The notes under the pieces: model-generated | The model's input: the letters and a program-made list of their open reading frames with translations, nothing else | What the model was told of the DNA's origin: nothing | Databases searched by the model: none | Program-made: the position numbers and the translations under genes | Source of the DNA: Flavobacterium sp. KJJ | GTDB lineage: Bacteria > Bacteroidota > Bacteroidia > Flavobacteriales > Flavobacteriaceae | Assembly: GCF_000708595.2 (NCBI RefSeq) | Contig: NZ_JARP01000001.1 | Span: 1,116,001-1,180,000, forward strand | Length of the DNA stretch: 64,000 nucleotides | Reading direction: 5' to 3' | Part shown: piece after piece, positions 50,598 through 58,854 of the stretch | Numbering within the stretch: position 1 is the stretch's first letter | How the letters are laid out: each line of letters begins with the position of its first letter

Positions 50598-51566
50598 TTA
50601 TTTGGATATAATATAATCTACAATCATATTGGCGTGAATTCTAGAGTTTTCAATAAACCATTTGTGCGTCTGCATGCCACCGCAAACTACGCCGGCCAAA
50701 AATAATCCTTCAACATTGGTTTCCATTGTTTCTGCATTATATGTTGGTGTTTTCAATTCGTCATCAGACAATTGAATTCCCATTTTTTCTAGAAAAGTCA
50801 AATCAGGTTTGTAACCCGTTAAGGCCAAAACAAAATCATTTTCAATTGTTACTTTTCCTTCTGGAGTTTCAATTTCTACTTCGTCTGCTCGTATTTCAGT
50901 AATATTTGATTCAAAATAAGCTTTGATGCTCCCTTCTGCAATTCGGTTTTCAATATCGGGTTTTACCCAATATTTCACTCTGTTATTGATTTCGTTTTTA
51001 CGAATAACCATCGTAACATTTGCTCCTTTTCTCCAGCATTCTAAAGCTGCATCGACAGATGAATTATTAGCACCAACTACTAAAATATTTCTAAAAGCAT
51101 ATTCATGAGCTTCTTTATAATAATGACGAACTTTAGGCAGCTCCTCGCCTTTTACGTTCATTTCAATCGGAATATCATAAAATCCGGTTGCAACGATTAC
51201 ATATTTAGCTTGATAAGAAGTTTTATCTGTAGTTACATTAAATGATTTATTTTCTAATTTGTGAATCTGAGTCACTTTTTCAAACAAATGAATCTTAAAA
51301 TTAAAATAACGGTGAATGTTTCTGTAATATTCCAGAGCTTCCTGACGACCTGGTTTTGGAGCTAGACAATTAAACGGGATATCTCCAATTTCTAATCTTT
51401 CAGCAGTTGAAAAAAAGGTCATATACAACGGATAATTGAAAATACTATTTACAATCGCACCTTTTTCTATAATTAAATAACGTAGGTCTTTCTTTTGAGC
51501 TTCTATTGCGCAGGCTAATCCAATTGGTCCGCCTCCAACAATAATCAAATCATATTGTTCTGTCAT
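50598..51566 (-). CDS. ypdA: YpdA family flavoprotein, putative bacillithiol disulfide reductase
   Basis: A 322-residue FAD/NAD(P)H flavoprotein of the thioredoxin-reductase superfamily. The FAD motif is VGGGPIGLAC at residues 10-19. YVIVATGFYDIP near 126 and VVGANNSSVDAALE near 160 form the NAD(P)H fold, and ALTGYKPD plus GLFLAGVVCGG near 265-295 close the active site. No CxxC pair is seen, as expected for YpdA. The name implies bacillithiol reduction. Bacillithiol synthesis genes are not in the window, so the substrate assignment rests on family alone. Immediate neighbour: CYTH protein, 3 nt downstream of the next start. Confidence 0.87.
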   Translation of the reverse strand: MTEQYDLIIVGGGPIGLACAIEAQKKDLRYLIIEKGAIVNSIFNYPLYMTFFSTAERLEIGDIPFNCLAPKPGRQEALEYYRNIHRYFNFKIHLFEKVTQIHKLENKSFNVTTDKTSYQAKYVIVATGFYDIPIEMNVKGEELPKVRHYYKEAHEYAFRNILVVGANNSSVDAALECWRKGANVTMVIRKNEINNRVKYWVKPDIENRIAEGSIKAYFESNITEIRADEVEIETPEGKVTIENDFVLALTGYKPDLTFLEKMGIQLSDDELKTPTYNAETMETNVEGLFLAGVVCGGMQTHKWFIENSRIHANMIVDYIISK

Positions 51567-51569
51567 AAT

Positions 51570-52046
51570 TTATTCTTTTCCCCAGTCTTTAAAAGGATTT
51601 TTACTCAAATAAGCATTGTAATATCTTTCATCATTTGTTACTTCTTCTCCTAGCCAACTTGGTTTTTCAAAAGTATCTGTTTCTGACTTCAATTCAATTT
51701 CTGCCATTACTAGACCTTCATTTTCTCCATAAAATTCATCTACTTCAAAAACATGATTCCCACATTTTATTTCGAAACGCGTCTTTTCAATTTTTCCTTT
51801 TTCACACAATTTAAGCAATTCTTGTGCTTCGTCTAGCGGAATCTCATTTTCCCATTCAAAACGTGACATACCGCCATGATGGCCAATTCCTTTAATGGTC
51901 AAAAAGCCTCTTTCGCCTTTAATTCTAACGCGAACGGTTCTTTCAGGCAATGAACTTAAATACCCCTGGGCAATTTTATTTTGAGTAAAAGCCTGCTCTT
52001 TAAAATCACTTGATTTTACAAGAAACTTTCTTTCAATTTCAATCAT
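51570..52046 (-). CDS. CYTH domain protein
   Basis: A 158-residue CYTH (triphosphate tunnel) protein starting MIEIERKFLVKSSDF, the ExExK signature. The tunnel basic strands (RTVRVRIKGERGFLTIKG, TRFEIKCGNHVFEVDEFYG) and the late acidic strand VMAEIELKSE are all present. Members hydrolyse inorganic triphosphate, thiamine triphosphate or cyclise adenylate. Tripolyphosphatase is the commonest bacterial activity. The ypdA start codon lies 3 nt beyond its stop codon, so the two are co-transcribed. Confidence 0.89.
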   Translation of the reverse strand: MIEIERKFLVKSSDFKEQAFTQNKIAQGYLSSLPERTVRVRIKGERGFLTIKGIGHHGGMSRFEWENEIPLDEAQELLKLCEKGKIEKTRFEIKCGNHVFEVDEFYGENEGLVMAEIELKSETDTFEKPSWLGEEVTNDERYYNAYLSKNPFKDWGKE

Positions 52047-52158
52047 CTTGATTTATAAATTAATTTTTAATGCAAGTTACTCATTTTAATTGAGTCTTAA
52101 ATTGAGAATATCCAATCTTGAGCGATTTAAGACAATTTTGTAATGTTTTGAAAACTAG

Positions 52159-52200
52159 ATACATAACTACAAAATAACTAATTATTAACACGTTATGTAT
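52159..52200 (+). promoter_or_regulatory. inverted repeat upstream of the OmpA-like gene
   Basis: ATACATAAC and GTTATGTAT are exact complements separated by 24 nt, ending 12 nt before the -7 element of the OmpA-like gene, so the right arm sits in the -33 region. Operator is the likely function. Confidence 0.42.
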
Positions 52201-52212
52201 TTATTTTTTTGT

Positions 52213-52220
52213 TAAATTTG
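52213..52220 (+). promoter_or_regulatory. -7 promoter element of the OmpA-like gene
   Basis: TAAATTTG matches TAnnTTTG, 22 nt before the start codon. The -33 region is AT-rich without a TTTG. Confidence 0.45.
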
Positions 52221-52242
52221 ATAGTATCTAAACTTCATACTT

Positions 52243-53154
52243 ATGTCTAAAAAAGCACTTTATCTCTTAGGCATTGCTATCACAATCATTTTGGGTACTT
52301 TTTTGTATGTCAAATTTTGTTGCAATTGCAGTATAGAAACACAAACAGTTGGTACACAAAAAATATCAGCAGTTACATCTAAGGACACCAATTTTGTTCC
52401 TTTTGTTCTTAATGGCTCCGGAATTGAATATCACACAAATCATAATCTCAAGTTCTTGAAAAACAGTTCTGCTTTAATTATGCCAGTTGCTGATTCAGTA
52501 AAAATTGGAATTGAAAACCTGAAAAGCTTCCTAACTGCAAACCCTACGCAAAAATTGACTATTACAGGTTACGCGACATCTGATGAAATCAATACAACTA
52601 AATTCGAAAATCTTGGTTTAGCAAGAGCTAATGATGTGAAAAATTATTTCTTTTCTAAAGGTTTGTCTGCATCTCAGTTTGGTATCAAAGGAGAAATCAT
52701 TGATACTTGGAAAACCAATCTAGATACCATTTTGGGACCAGCTGAATACAAATTTGAAAACGCAGCTACAACTGCTGTCGCTACTGACGAATGGAGTATT
52801 CTTAAAGAAAAAATAAATAAAGATCCGTTGATTCTTCATTTTAGCACTAATAAATCGAGTGATAAATTGAGCAATGTTGAAAAAGAAAAGATCGCTGCTA
52901 TTGTCAAATATTTGGATCATGTAAAAGAAGCAAATGTTTTAATTGTCGGGCATTCAGACAATGTTGGAAATCGTGATGCTAATATTATTCTTGGACAAAA
53001 ACGAGCCGAATTTTCTAAAAAATATTTGTCTGAAAACGGAATTGATGCCTCACGGATTACAACAGAATCTAAAGGACCAGATGAACCAATTGGAGATAAC
53101 ACAACTGCTGAAGGAAAAGCAAACAACAGAAGAACCGTTATTACAATTAAATAA
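52243..53154 (+). CDS. membrane-anchored OmpA/MotB C-domain protein
   Basis: A 303-residue protein with one N-terminal membrane segment (KALYLLGIAITIILGTFLYVKF, residues ~4-25) and no beta-barrel. Two OmpA-like modules follow. Residues ~75-135 contain LTITGYATSDEINTTKFENLGLARANDVKN, a divergent copy, and residues ~195-303 a classical copy (VLIVGHSDNVGNRDANIILGQKRAEFSKKYL and KANNRRTVITIK). The classical module would bind peptidoglycan, tethering the membrane to the wall. Partner gene 18 nt downstream. Confidence 0.85.
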   Translation: MSKKALYLLGIAITIILGTFLYVKFCCNCSIETQTVGTQKISAVTSKDTNFVPFVLNGSGIEYHTNHNLKFLKNSSALIMPVADSVKIGIENLKSFLTANPTQKLTITGYATSDEINTTKFENLGLARANDVKNYFFSKGLSASQFGIKGEIIDTWKTNLDTILGPAEYKFENAATTAVATDEWSILKEKINKDPLILHFSTNKSSDKLSNVEKEKIAAIVKYLDHVKEANVLIVGHSDNVGNRDANIILGQKRAEFSKKYLSENGIDASRITTESKGPDEPIGDNTTAEGKANNRRTVITIK

Positions 53155-53172
53155 TAATCAAAATATACTATT

Positions 53173-53721
53173 ATGAATATACCTTGTATCTTAATACCAG
53201 TGCTAGCGGGATTAATCTGTGCAATTTTAGGTTACTTGCTAGGGAAAATGAATTCAAAAAAAGAGGATTCGCTTGCGACATCCTTACAGGAAGATCTTGA
53301 TGCCTGCAAAGCCAATACTAAAAATCTAACAGCAAAAATTGCTGCTTTAGAAACTGAATTAGCTGCTAAAGCTAAAATTACACCTTCACCACAATCATAT
53401 GCGGCTGTTACACCTACAATACTATTTGACAGTGCGTTGGCTGCAACTGTTTTTGGAAAAAAAATAAAAGAAAATGATTTAAAAATCGTCGAAGGAATCG
53501 GTCCAAAAATTGAAGCTTTATTTAACGAAGCCGGAATAATAACCTGGTATCAATTATCAGACACTTCTACAGAAAAATTACAATCTATTTTAGATGCCGG
53601 CGGAGAAAATTATGCTATTCATAATCCTAGTACATGGGCAAAACAGGCACTTTTAGCGTATCAGGGAAAGTGGCAGGAATTGAAAGACATGCAGCAAGGA
53701 CTGCTTGGAGGAAAAGAGTAA
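53173..53721 (+). CDS. membrane-anchored coiled-coil protein with C-terminal helix-hairpin-helix-like domain
   Basis: A 182-residue protein. An N-terminal membrane helix (residues ~5-24) precedes a coiled coil (~30-75) and a linker rich in Thr and Pro. The C-terminal ~70 residues (DLKIVEGIGPKIEALFNEAGIITWYQLSDTSTEKLQSIL) match the helix-hairpin-helix-like domains of the DUF4332 / ribosomal L21-associated kind, which bind nucleic acid or protein. It is co-transcribed with the OmpA-like gene. A membrane protein with a nucleic-acid-type fold is odd, and its role is unknown. Confidence 0.75.
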   Translation: MNIPCILIPVLAGLICAILGYLLGKMNSKKEDSLATSLQEDLDACKANTKNLTAKIAALETELAAKAKITPSPQSYAAVTPTILFDSALAATVFGKKIKENDLKIVEGIGPKIEALFNEAGIITWYQLSDTSTEKLQSILDAGGENYAIHNPSTWAKQALLAYQGKWQELKDMQQGLLGGKE

Positions 53722-53726
53722 TAATG

Positions 53727-53799
53727 GGTTCAAAGATTCAGAGTAGCAAAGGTACAGAGTAAAAACCTAAGAGCCTTTGCTGCTCTGAACCTCTGAACC
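53727..53799. terminator. long imperfect hairpin, bidirectional terminator
   Basis: A 26-nt arm (53727-53752) and its near complement (53774-53799, 4 mismatches) end directly at the stop codon of the menC gene on the opposite strand. It is built of CAGAG/CAAAGG-type repeats common in intergenic DNA here. Confidence 0.65.
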
Positions 53800-54837
53800 T
53801 TATAAAAAACTTGAATCCCATTTTTTTGATGTATTATACCATAATTGCCCTTGCGAAACTTCTAGAGGACAATCAAAATTATTGGTATATAAAGCGCCGG
53901 TTCCTAAACCTTGTGGCATTTTAGAGTTTTGAAGAAATGTCCATTGTGCAATAGCATTCAATCCAATATTACTTTCTAATGCTGATGTAATCCACCAGCC
54001 AATATTATATTGTTCTGCTAAAGTTATCCATTCTTTGGTTCCTCTAAAACCGCCTATAAAACTTGGTTTCAAAATGATATATTGAGGTTTTATTTTCTGA
54101 AGTAATTCTTTTTTTTCTTCAAATGAAAAAACACCAATTAATTCTTCGTCTAAAGCAATAGGAAAAGGAGTTGTCTCACATAAATCTGCCATTGCTTGAA
54201 TATTGCCTTTTTTAATAGGCTGTTCGATACTATGAAGCTGAAATTTATTCAATTGAGTTAATTTATCTAAAGCTTCATTTAAACTAAAAGCTCCATTTGC
54301 ATCCACTCTTATTTCGATTTGTTTTGCCGAAAAATGACTTCTGATAAATGCTAGTAATTCTAATTCTTTTTGAAAGTCAATTGCACCGATTTTAAGTTTA
54401 ATGCAATTAAATCCAGTTGCCAGTTTTTCCTCAATTTGTTCTTTCATAAAAGAAGCTTCTCCCATCCAAACCAAACCATTTATGTCGATTGATTTTGAAT
54501 TATTCGTAAAATCAGACGGAAATAACAAATAAGGATTTTCGCTTTTTAAGGATAAAAAAGCCATTTCGATTCCGAATTGTATAGAAGGAAATTCTATTAA
54601 AGCTTCCCAAAGCGCTTTTTCTCCAAGCTGAATATTTTGACAAGCCCAATTCAGTTTTTCTTCATAATCACTTCGGTCGTCTGCGCTTAAGCCACGCAGG
54701 ATACCGCACTCTCCTATTCCCTTTTTACCGTTTTCTTCGAGAACGATAAACCAAGTTTCTTTTTCTGTCATAACGCCTCTAGACGTACCAGAAGGGCGTT
54801 TAAACTCGAGCATGTATTTATGATAAGTAGCTTTCAA
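53800..54837 (-). CDS. menC: o-succinylbenzoate synthase
   Basis: A 345-residue enolase-superfamily enzyme converting SHCHC to o-succinylbenzoate in menaquinone synthesis. Catalytic Lys is in KLKIGAIDF near residue 148. Metal ligands are Asp in RVDANGAF near 178, Glu in SIEQPI near 204 and Asp in ALDEELI near 229. The second Lys is in ILKPSFIGGF near 252. The N-terminus (YHKYMLEFKRPSGTSRG) is fully conserved, but the codon before it is TTG. No in-frame ATG exists upstream before a stop, and the next ATG is 24 nt in, so a TTG start is likely. Confidence 0.9.
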   Translation of the reverse strand: MKATYHKYMLEFKRPSGTSRGVMTEKETWFIVLEENGKKGIGECGILRGLSADDRSDYEEKLNWACQNIQLGEKALWEALIEFPSIQFGIEMAFLSLKSENPYLLFPSDFTNNSKSIDINGLVWMGEASFMKEQIEEKLATGFNCIKLKIGAIDFQKELELLAFIRSHFSAKQIEIRVDANGAFSLNEALDKLTQLNKFQLHSIEQPIKKGNIQAMADLCETTPFPIALDEELIGVFSFEEKKELLQKIKPQYIILKPSFIGGFRGTKEWITLAEQYNIGWWITSALESNIGLNAIAQWTFLQNSKMPQGLGTGALYTNNFDCPLEVSQGQLWYNTSKKWDSSFL

Positions 54838-54855
54838 TATGCAAATTATTTAAAA

Positions 54856-54932
54856 CATATAAGTGATATAAGCTAATTTAAGTTTTTATTGTTGAAACAT
54901 TAAATTTTAAATGAACTCATATCACTTATATG
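54856..54932. repeat. 14-bp inverted repeat in the menC upstream gap
   Basis: CATATAAGTGATAT and ATATCACTTATATG are exact complements 49 nt apart, enclosing AT-rich DNA between the TPR protein stop and the menC start. It looks like a dispersed intergenic palindrome. Without a T run it is not a clear terminator. Confidence 0.5.
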
Positions 54933-54946
54933 GTGAAGAAATCTCT

Positions 54947-56149
54947 TTAGTTATAAAGCTTAAGAATTTTTTCGAAGTCTTTTGACGGTAAACCTGCTTT
55001 TTGGAAATTAGTAAAATCCAGTTTGGTTTTTTCTTTCCAGCTTAAACTGTCGGTTACATTTTGAGTTTGATATTTTTTATAGATTGCTTTTGCTTCGCTG
55101 TAATCATCACTTATCAAGTAAACGTGTGCCAAGTTTAACTTTACCATTAATTCCGTATCATCTAGTTTTTCGCCTTCTTTTAAAAACTTTATGGCTTTTG
55201 CATATTGTTTCGTTAAAATATAGCAATAACCAATTGAGCTGTAATCTAATGCTGTTGCTTTTCCTTCATTAATTATGGTATTTAATTTAGGAATTGCTTC
55301 ATTGTATTTTTGCAGTTTGATTAATGTCGAAGCTTGAGTTCGTAAGTCATCAAAAACATTTTTAGAAATGTCAGCATCTTTATAACAGGTATTTCCAAAG
55401 TCTTTGTACACTTTGTTCTTTTCAATTGGCAGTAATTTTTGAAACTCCGTATAACGATATTGTTTCATTATTTTTTCCAAAATACAAACACAAAAATCAT
55501 CTGAATTGGCCATTTTTTGTGCCATTGTAGATGTTTTACAAAGACTGATAATTTCGTTTTTGTTGTCTTGGTTCCAGCCTCTATTTAGTTTTGTATCGAC
55601 CCACGGCACAACTTCTAAAACTATTTTTTGATTTAAAACCCAATTTTTACTGTGAAAGCCAAAGAAAAGAGTATTCACATTTTGTCCTAAACAAGATGAT
55701 TTATCAAGTGAAAGCCTTTTTGCATCTTTGCTTACGGCATCTACTTGAGCATAACAGGCTTTATCCGTTTTTCCGTCTTCAATATATTTTTTAGAATTTT
55801 CATCAGAAGTAAAAAGTGCATAAGTACAAGTATCGTCACCCGAGATTTTAGACATCAAAAATACCGCTCCCGCTGAACCTTGGCTGATTCCAGTTGGATC
55901 TGGAATTGCTTTCAAAACCGAAACCAAACTATTTGCCATCTGCTGATTTTCGTCTAAAAGTGTAATTCTATACACAATTTCAGTAGTTCCAACAGGCAAA
56001 TCTTCTGTTTTCAAAACAATTCGGTCACGTGCTGAAACAATTATTTCTTTTGTAGTAGCACGCTCTTTATCCCAATAGCCATCTTTTTGTGCAAAAGAGC
56101 TGTATGAAATCGTAATTAAAAAAAGTAAGGCTAATCTTTTTAAATTCAT
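54947..56149 (-). CDS. exported protein with tetratricopeptide repeats
   Basis: A 400-residue exported protein with a Sec signal (MNLKRLALLFLITISY, cleavage near SFAQK). The middle (residues ~30-200) is beta-rich with conserved cysteines. The C-terminal ~130 residues contain two or three TPR-like pairs (YSSIGYCYILTKQYAKAIKFLKEGEKLDDTELMVKLNLAHVYLISDDYSEAKAIYKKY). An in-frame ATG ten codons upstream would add a polar MTIYNKPSIY, so ATG 56149 is chosen. It is probably periplasmic, with TPRs mediating protein contacts. No family is recognised for the front half. Confidence 0.7.
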   Translation of the reverse strand: MNLKRLALLFLITISYSSFAQKDGYWDKERATTKEIIVSARDRIVLKTEDLPVGTTEIVYRITLLDENQQMANSLVSVLKAIPDPTGISQGSAGAVFLMSKISGDDTCTYALFTSDENSKKYIEDGKTDKACYAQVDAVSKDAKRLSLDKSSCLGQNVNTLFFGFHSKNWVLNQKIVLEVVPWVDTKLNRGWNQDNKNEIISLCKTSTMAQKMANSDDFCVCILEKIMKQYRYTEFQKLLPIEKNKVYKDFGNTCYKDADISKNVFDDLRTQASTLIKLQKYNEAIPKLNTIINEGKATALDYSSIGYCYILTKQYAKAIKFLKEGEKLDDTELMVKLNLAHVYLISDDYSEAKAIYKKYQTQNVTDSLSWKEKTKLDFTNFQKAGLPSKDFEKILKLYN

Positions 56150-56248
56150 ATAAATTGATGGTTTATTGTAAATTGTCATTTCTATATAAGAGAAATGACA
56201 TATATTATGCCAAAAAAATTATTCTTTTAAACTTTAAGAATTAACTCC

Positions 56249-56926
56249 TTACAATTCAATCGATTCCCCAATTCCTAAAAGCATTAAATCTTTTCCTTTA
56301 TCAAAAAATTTACGAATAGCATCTTCATGATTAATTTCGATATAACCGAAAGTATCAAAATGGTAGCCTAATATTTTATCACATTCAACAAAATCAGAAG
56401 CAATAATAGCGTCATCAACATCCATTGTAAAATTATTTCCAATTGGAAGAATAGCCAAATCAAGTTTTGTTCTTAGCGGAATTAATTTCATGTCATAAGT
56501 AAGTGCAGTATCTCCGGCAATGTAAATATTTTTATGCTCGCCTTCGATCACAAAACCCCCAGGATTTCCGCCATAACTTCCGTCAGGAAAAGAACTTGAG
56601 TGAATAGCGTTTACATATTTTACTTTTCCAAAATCGAATTTCCAGCTTCCTCCGTGATTCATCGGGTGTGCATTCAATCCTAATTTGGCGTAATAACTTG
56701 TAATTTCTGCATTCGAAACAATAACAGCATTCGTTCTGTTTGCAATAGCTTCAACATCTAAAACGTGATCACCGTGCGCATGCGTCAATAAAATATAATC
56801 AGCATTTAGTGTATTTATATCGATTCCAGCTGCTTGAGGATTTCCTGTAATAAATGGATCAACAATAATATGTTTTCCTCCAACTTCGATGCCTAAAGAG
56901 GCGTGCCCGTAAAATGTAATTTTCAT
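56249..56926 (-). CDS. UPF0173 family metal-dependent hydrolase (metallo-beta-lactamase fold)
   Basis: A 225-residue beta-lactamase-fold hydrolase. The HxHxDH zinc motif is present as LTHAHGDHVLD near residue 50, with IVDPFITGNP near 21, NHGGSWKFDFGKVKYVNAIHSSSFPDG near 93 and IAGDTALTYDMK near 135 (a third ligand Asp). The compact size fits UPF0173, whose substrate is not established. It lies between the TPR gene and menA with the same orientation and may share their transcript, but no menaquinone role is known for the family. Confidence 0.87.
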   Translation of the reverse strand: MKITFYGHASLGIEVGGKHIIVDPFITGNPQAAGIDINTLNADYILLTHAHGDHVLDVEAIANRTNAVIVSNAEITSYYAKLGLNAHPMNHGGSWKFDFGKVKYVNAIHSSSFPDGSYGGNPGGFVIEGEHKNIYIAGDTALTYDMKLIPLRTKLDLAILPIGNNFTMDVDDAIIASDFVECDKILGYHFDTFGYIEINHEDAIRKFFDKGKDLMLLGIGESIEL

Positions 56927-56955
56927 TTTGTAAAATTTAAAATTGAACTTTTGTT

Positions 56956-57918
56956 TTATCTGCCGCCTAAAAATAGATTAACAAATATGTCTGAAATCAA
57001 AGAAATCATGCAAACAGTTAATAGTATTGAAAGCAAAAATGTGCTCAATGCCAGTTTTTTTAATTCTGGATCTAAAAGCTTAGGATTTTGGTTTTTATAA
57101 ACTGTAATTAAATGTTTCGTTAAAGGTATATAAGCTAATAAAAATAAATATTGATCAAAACGATAATCGCTTAGAATAGCAAAAACAACTACCATAATCA
57201 TTGCTGTAAGGATCAATGAAAAATGATAAATCTTAGCTTTTGCTCCGCCCATTTGAACTACGATTGTATTTTTACCCGATTTTCTATCTGATTCTTCATC
57301 GCGCATATTGTTCAGATTCAAAACCCCAACGCTTAACAAACCAATTGAAATCGCCGGCAAAATTAAAAGCGGATCAACTTCTTTTGAGTATAAAAAGTTA
57401 ACACCTAAAGTACTTACCAACCCAAAGAAAATGAAAACAAAAACATCTCCCAAGCCTTTATAGCCGTAAGCTGAATTACCCACTGTATAGCGAATTGCAG
57501 AAGCAATTGCCGCGATTCCCAGTAACAGAAAAAAGATAGAATAAACAAAATTAGTCTCGCCAAAAGCAAAATAAATTAATGTAATTGCTGATAAAAGAGT
57601 CAATGCAGCGGTAATTATTATTGCTTTTTTCATAGCCTGAGGGGTAATGGCTCCACTCTGAATAGAGCGTTGCGGTCCTACTCGATCGGCATTATCTGTA
57701 CCTTTTACGCCATCTCCATAATCATTTGCAAAATTGGATAAAACCTGTAAGCCAAGCGTTGTTAAAAGTGCAAAACCAAAAATTTTCCAGCTAAAAACTT
57801 CTGTTGGCGTGTTGATAGTTTCTGTTGGGTTCGATAAAGCGTAAATGCTTCCTACTATAATTCCAGAAACTGATAAAGGCAATGTGCGCAATCTTGCGGC
57901 TTCAATCCAATGTTTCAT
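56956..57918 (-). CDS. menA: 1,4-dihydroxy-2-naphthoate polyprenyltransferase
   Basis: A 320-residue UbiA-family membrane prenyltransferase that attaches the isoprenoid tail to DHNA. About eight hydrophobic helices are visible. The first Asp-rich motif is NFANDYGDGVKGTDNADR near residues 62-80 and the second NMRDEESDRKSGKNT near 203-217, both binding Mg-diphosphate. The basic KxxxR and PQRSIQSG segment after the first motif is characteristic of MenA rather than UbiA. It lies between menB and the UPF0173 gene, in the cluster with menC and menD. Confidence 0.92.
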   Translation of the reverse strand: MKHWIEAARLRTLPLSVSGIIVGSIYALSNPTETINTPTEVFSWKIFGFALLTTLGLQVLSNFANDYGDGVKGTDNADRVGPQRSIQSGAITPQAMKKAIIITAALTLLSAITLIYFAFGETNFVYSIFFLLLGIAAIASAIRYTVGNSAYGYKGLGDVFVFIFFGLVSTLGVNFLYSKEVDPLLILPAISIGLLSVGVLNLNNMRDEESDRKSGKNTIVVQMGGAKAKIYHFSLILTAMIMVVVFAILSDYRFDQYLFLLAYIPLTKHLITVYKNQNPKLLDPELKKLALSTFLLSILLTVCMISLISDIFVNLFLGGR

Positions 57919-57955
57919 TCTTTCTATTTTGTTTTGTATTGTTTTTTTATCTTAA

Positions 57956-58008
57956 GGTTTCAGGTTTCAAGTTCTGGGTTTAGCAACTTGAAACCTGAAA
58001 CTTGAAAC
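57956..58008. repeat. heptamer repeats in inverted orientation between menA and menB
   Basis: Two GGTTTCA units on the left (57956-57969) face three CTTGAAA/CCTGAAA units on the right (57985-58008) across a short centre, so the RNA can form a hairpin. The same heptamer is in tandem at 6441-6472. Confidence 0.7.
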
Positions 58009-58020
58009 AATTTTTAACTT

Positions 58021-58854
58021 TTATGGCAACCATTTATTTTCTCCGAAATTTGGTTTTCTTTTTTCTAAAAATGCATTTCTTCCTTCTTTTGCTTCTTCTG
58101 TCATGTAAGCTAAACGAGTGGCTTCTCCGGCAAAAACTTGCTGTCCAACCATTCCGTCATCTGTTAAATTCATGGCGAATTTCAGCATTTTAATAGAAGT
58201 TGGGGATTTTTGCAGAATTTCCTGTGCCCATTCGTAAGCAGTATATTCCAGCTCATCATGCGGAATTACAGCATTTACCATTCCCATATCCATGGCTTCT
58301 TGAGCAGAATAGTTTCTTCCTAAAAAGAAAATTTCACGTGCTTTTTTCTGCCCAACCATTTTAGCTAAATACGCAGATCCATAACCACCGTCAAAACTTG
58401 TTACATCTGCATCTGTCTGTTTAAAAATAGCGTGTTCTTTACTGGCTAAAGTCATATCGCAAACTACGTGCAAACTGTGCCCACCGCCAACTGCCCACCC
58501 TGGAACAACGGCAATAACAACTTTTGGCATAAAACGAATTAATCGCTGTACTTCAAGAATATTTAAGCGGTGCTGTCCGTCTTCTCCAACATAACCTTGA
58601 TGTCCGCGAGCATTTTGATCGCCGCCGCTGCAAAAAGAATAGATACCATCTTTAGTTGATGGACCTTCTGCAGAAAGCAAAACTACTCCAATTGAAGTAT
58701 CTTCTTGAGCATCGTAAAAAGCTTGGTATAATTCTGAAGTTGTTTTAGGACGAAAAGCATTTCTAACATTTGGTCTATTAAAAGCGATTCTAGCAACTCC
58801 GTTACATTTTTTATAGGTTATATCTTCAAATTCTCTGGCAGTGATCCAATCCAT
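58021..58854 (-). CDS. menB: 1,4-dihydroxy-2-naphthoyl-CoA synthase
   Basis: A 277-residue crotonase-fold enzyme catalysing the Dieckmann-type ring closure of o-succinylbenzoyl-CoA. Visible motifs: RIAFNRPNVRNAF near residue 22, FCSGGDQNARG near 75, VPGWAVGGGHSLHVVCD near 119 (oxyanion-hole glycine), SFDGGYGSAYLAKMVG near 152 and the C-terminal NAFLEKRKPNFGENKWLP that covers the active site. Length and motifs are standard. The gene is next to menA, with menC 3 kb away and menD at the window's end. Confidence 0.94.
   Translation of the reverse strand: MDWITAREFEDITYKKCNGVARIAFNRPNVRNAFRPKTTSELYQAFYDAQEDTSIGVVLLSAEGPSTKDGIYSFCSGGDQNARGHQGYVGEDGQHRLNILEVQRLIRFMPKVVIAVVPGWAVGGGHSLHVVCDMTLASKEHAIFKQTDADVTSFDGGYGSAYLAKMVGQKKAREIFFLGRNYSAQEAMDMGMVNAVIPHDELEYTAYEWAQEILQKSPTSIKMLKFAMNLTDDGMVGQQVFAGEATRLAYMTEEAKEGRNAFLEKRKPNFGENKWLP

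Noticed and set aside
52943..53176. 77-codon plus-strand frame overlapping the OmpA-like gene
   Set aside because: It is entirely inside the OmpA-like coding sequence in another frame and has no promoter or start context.
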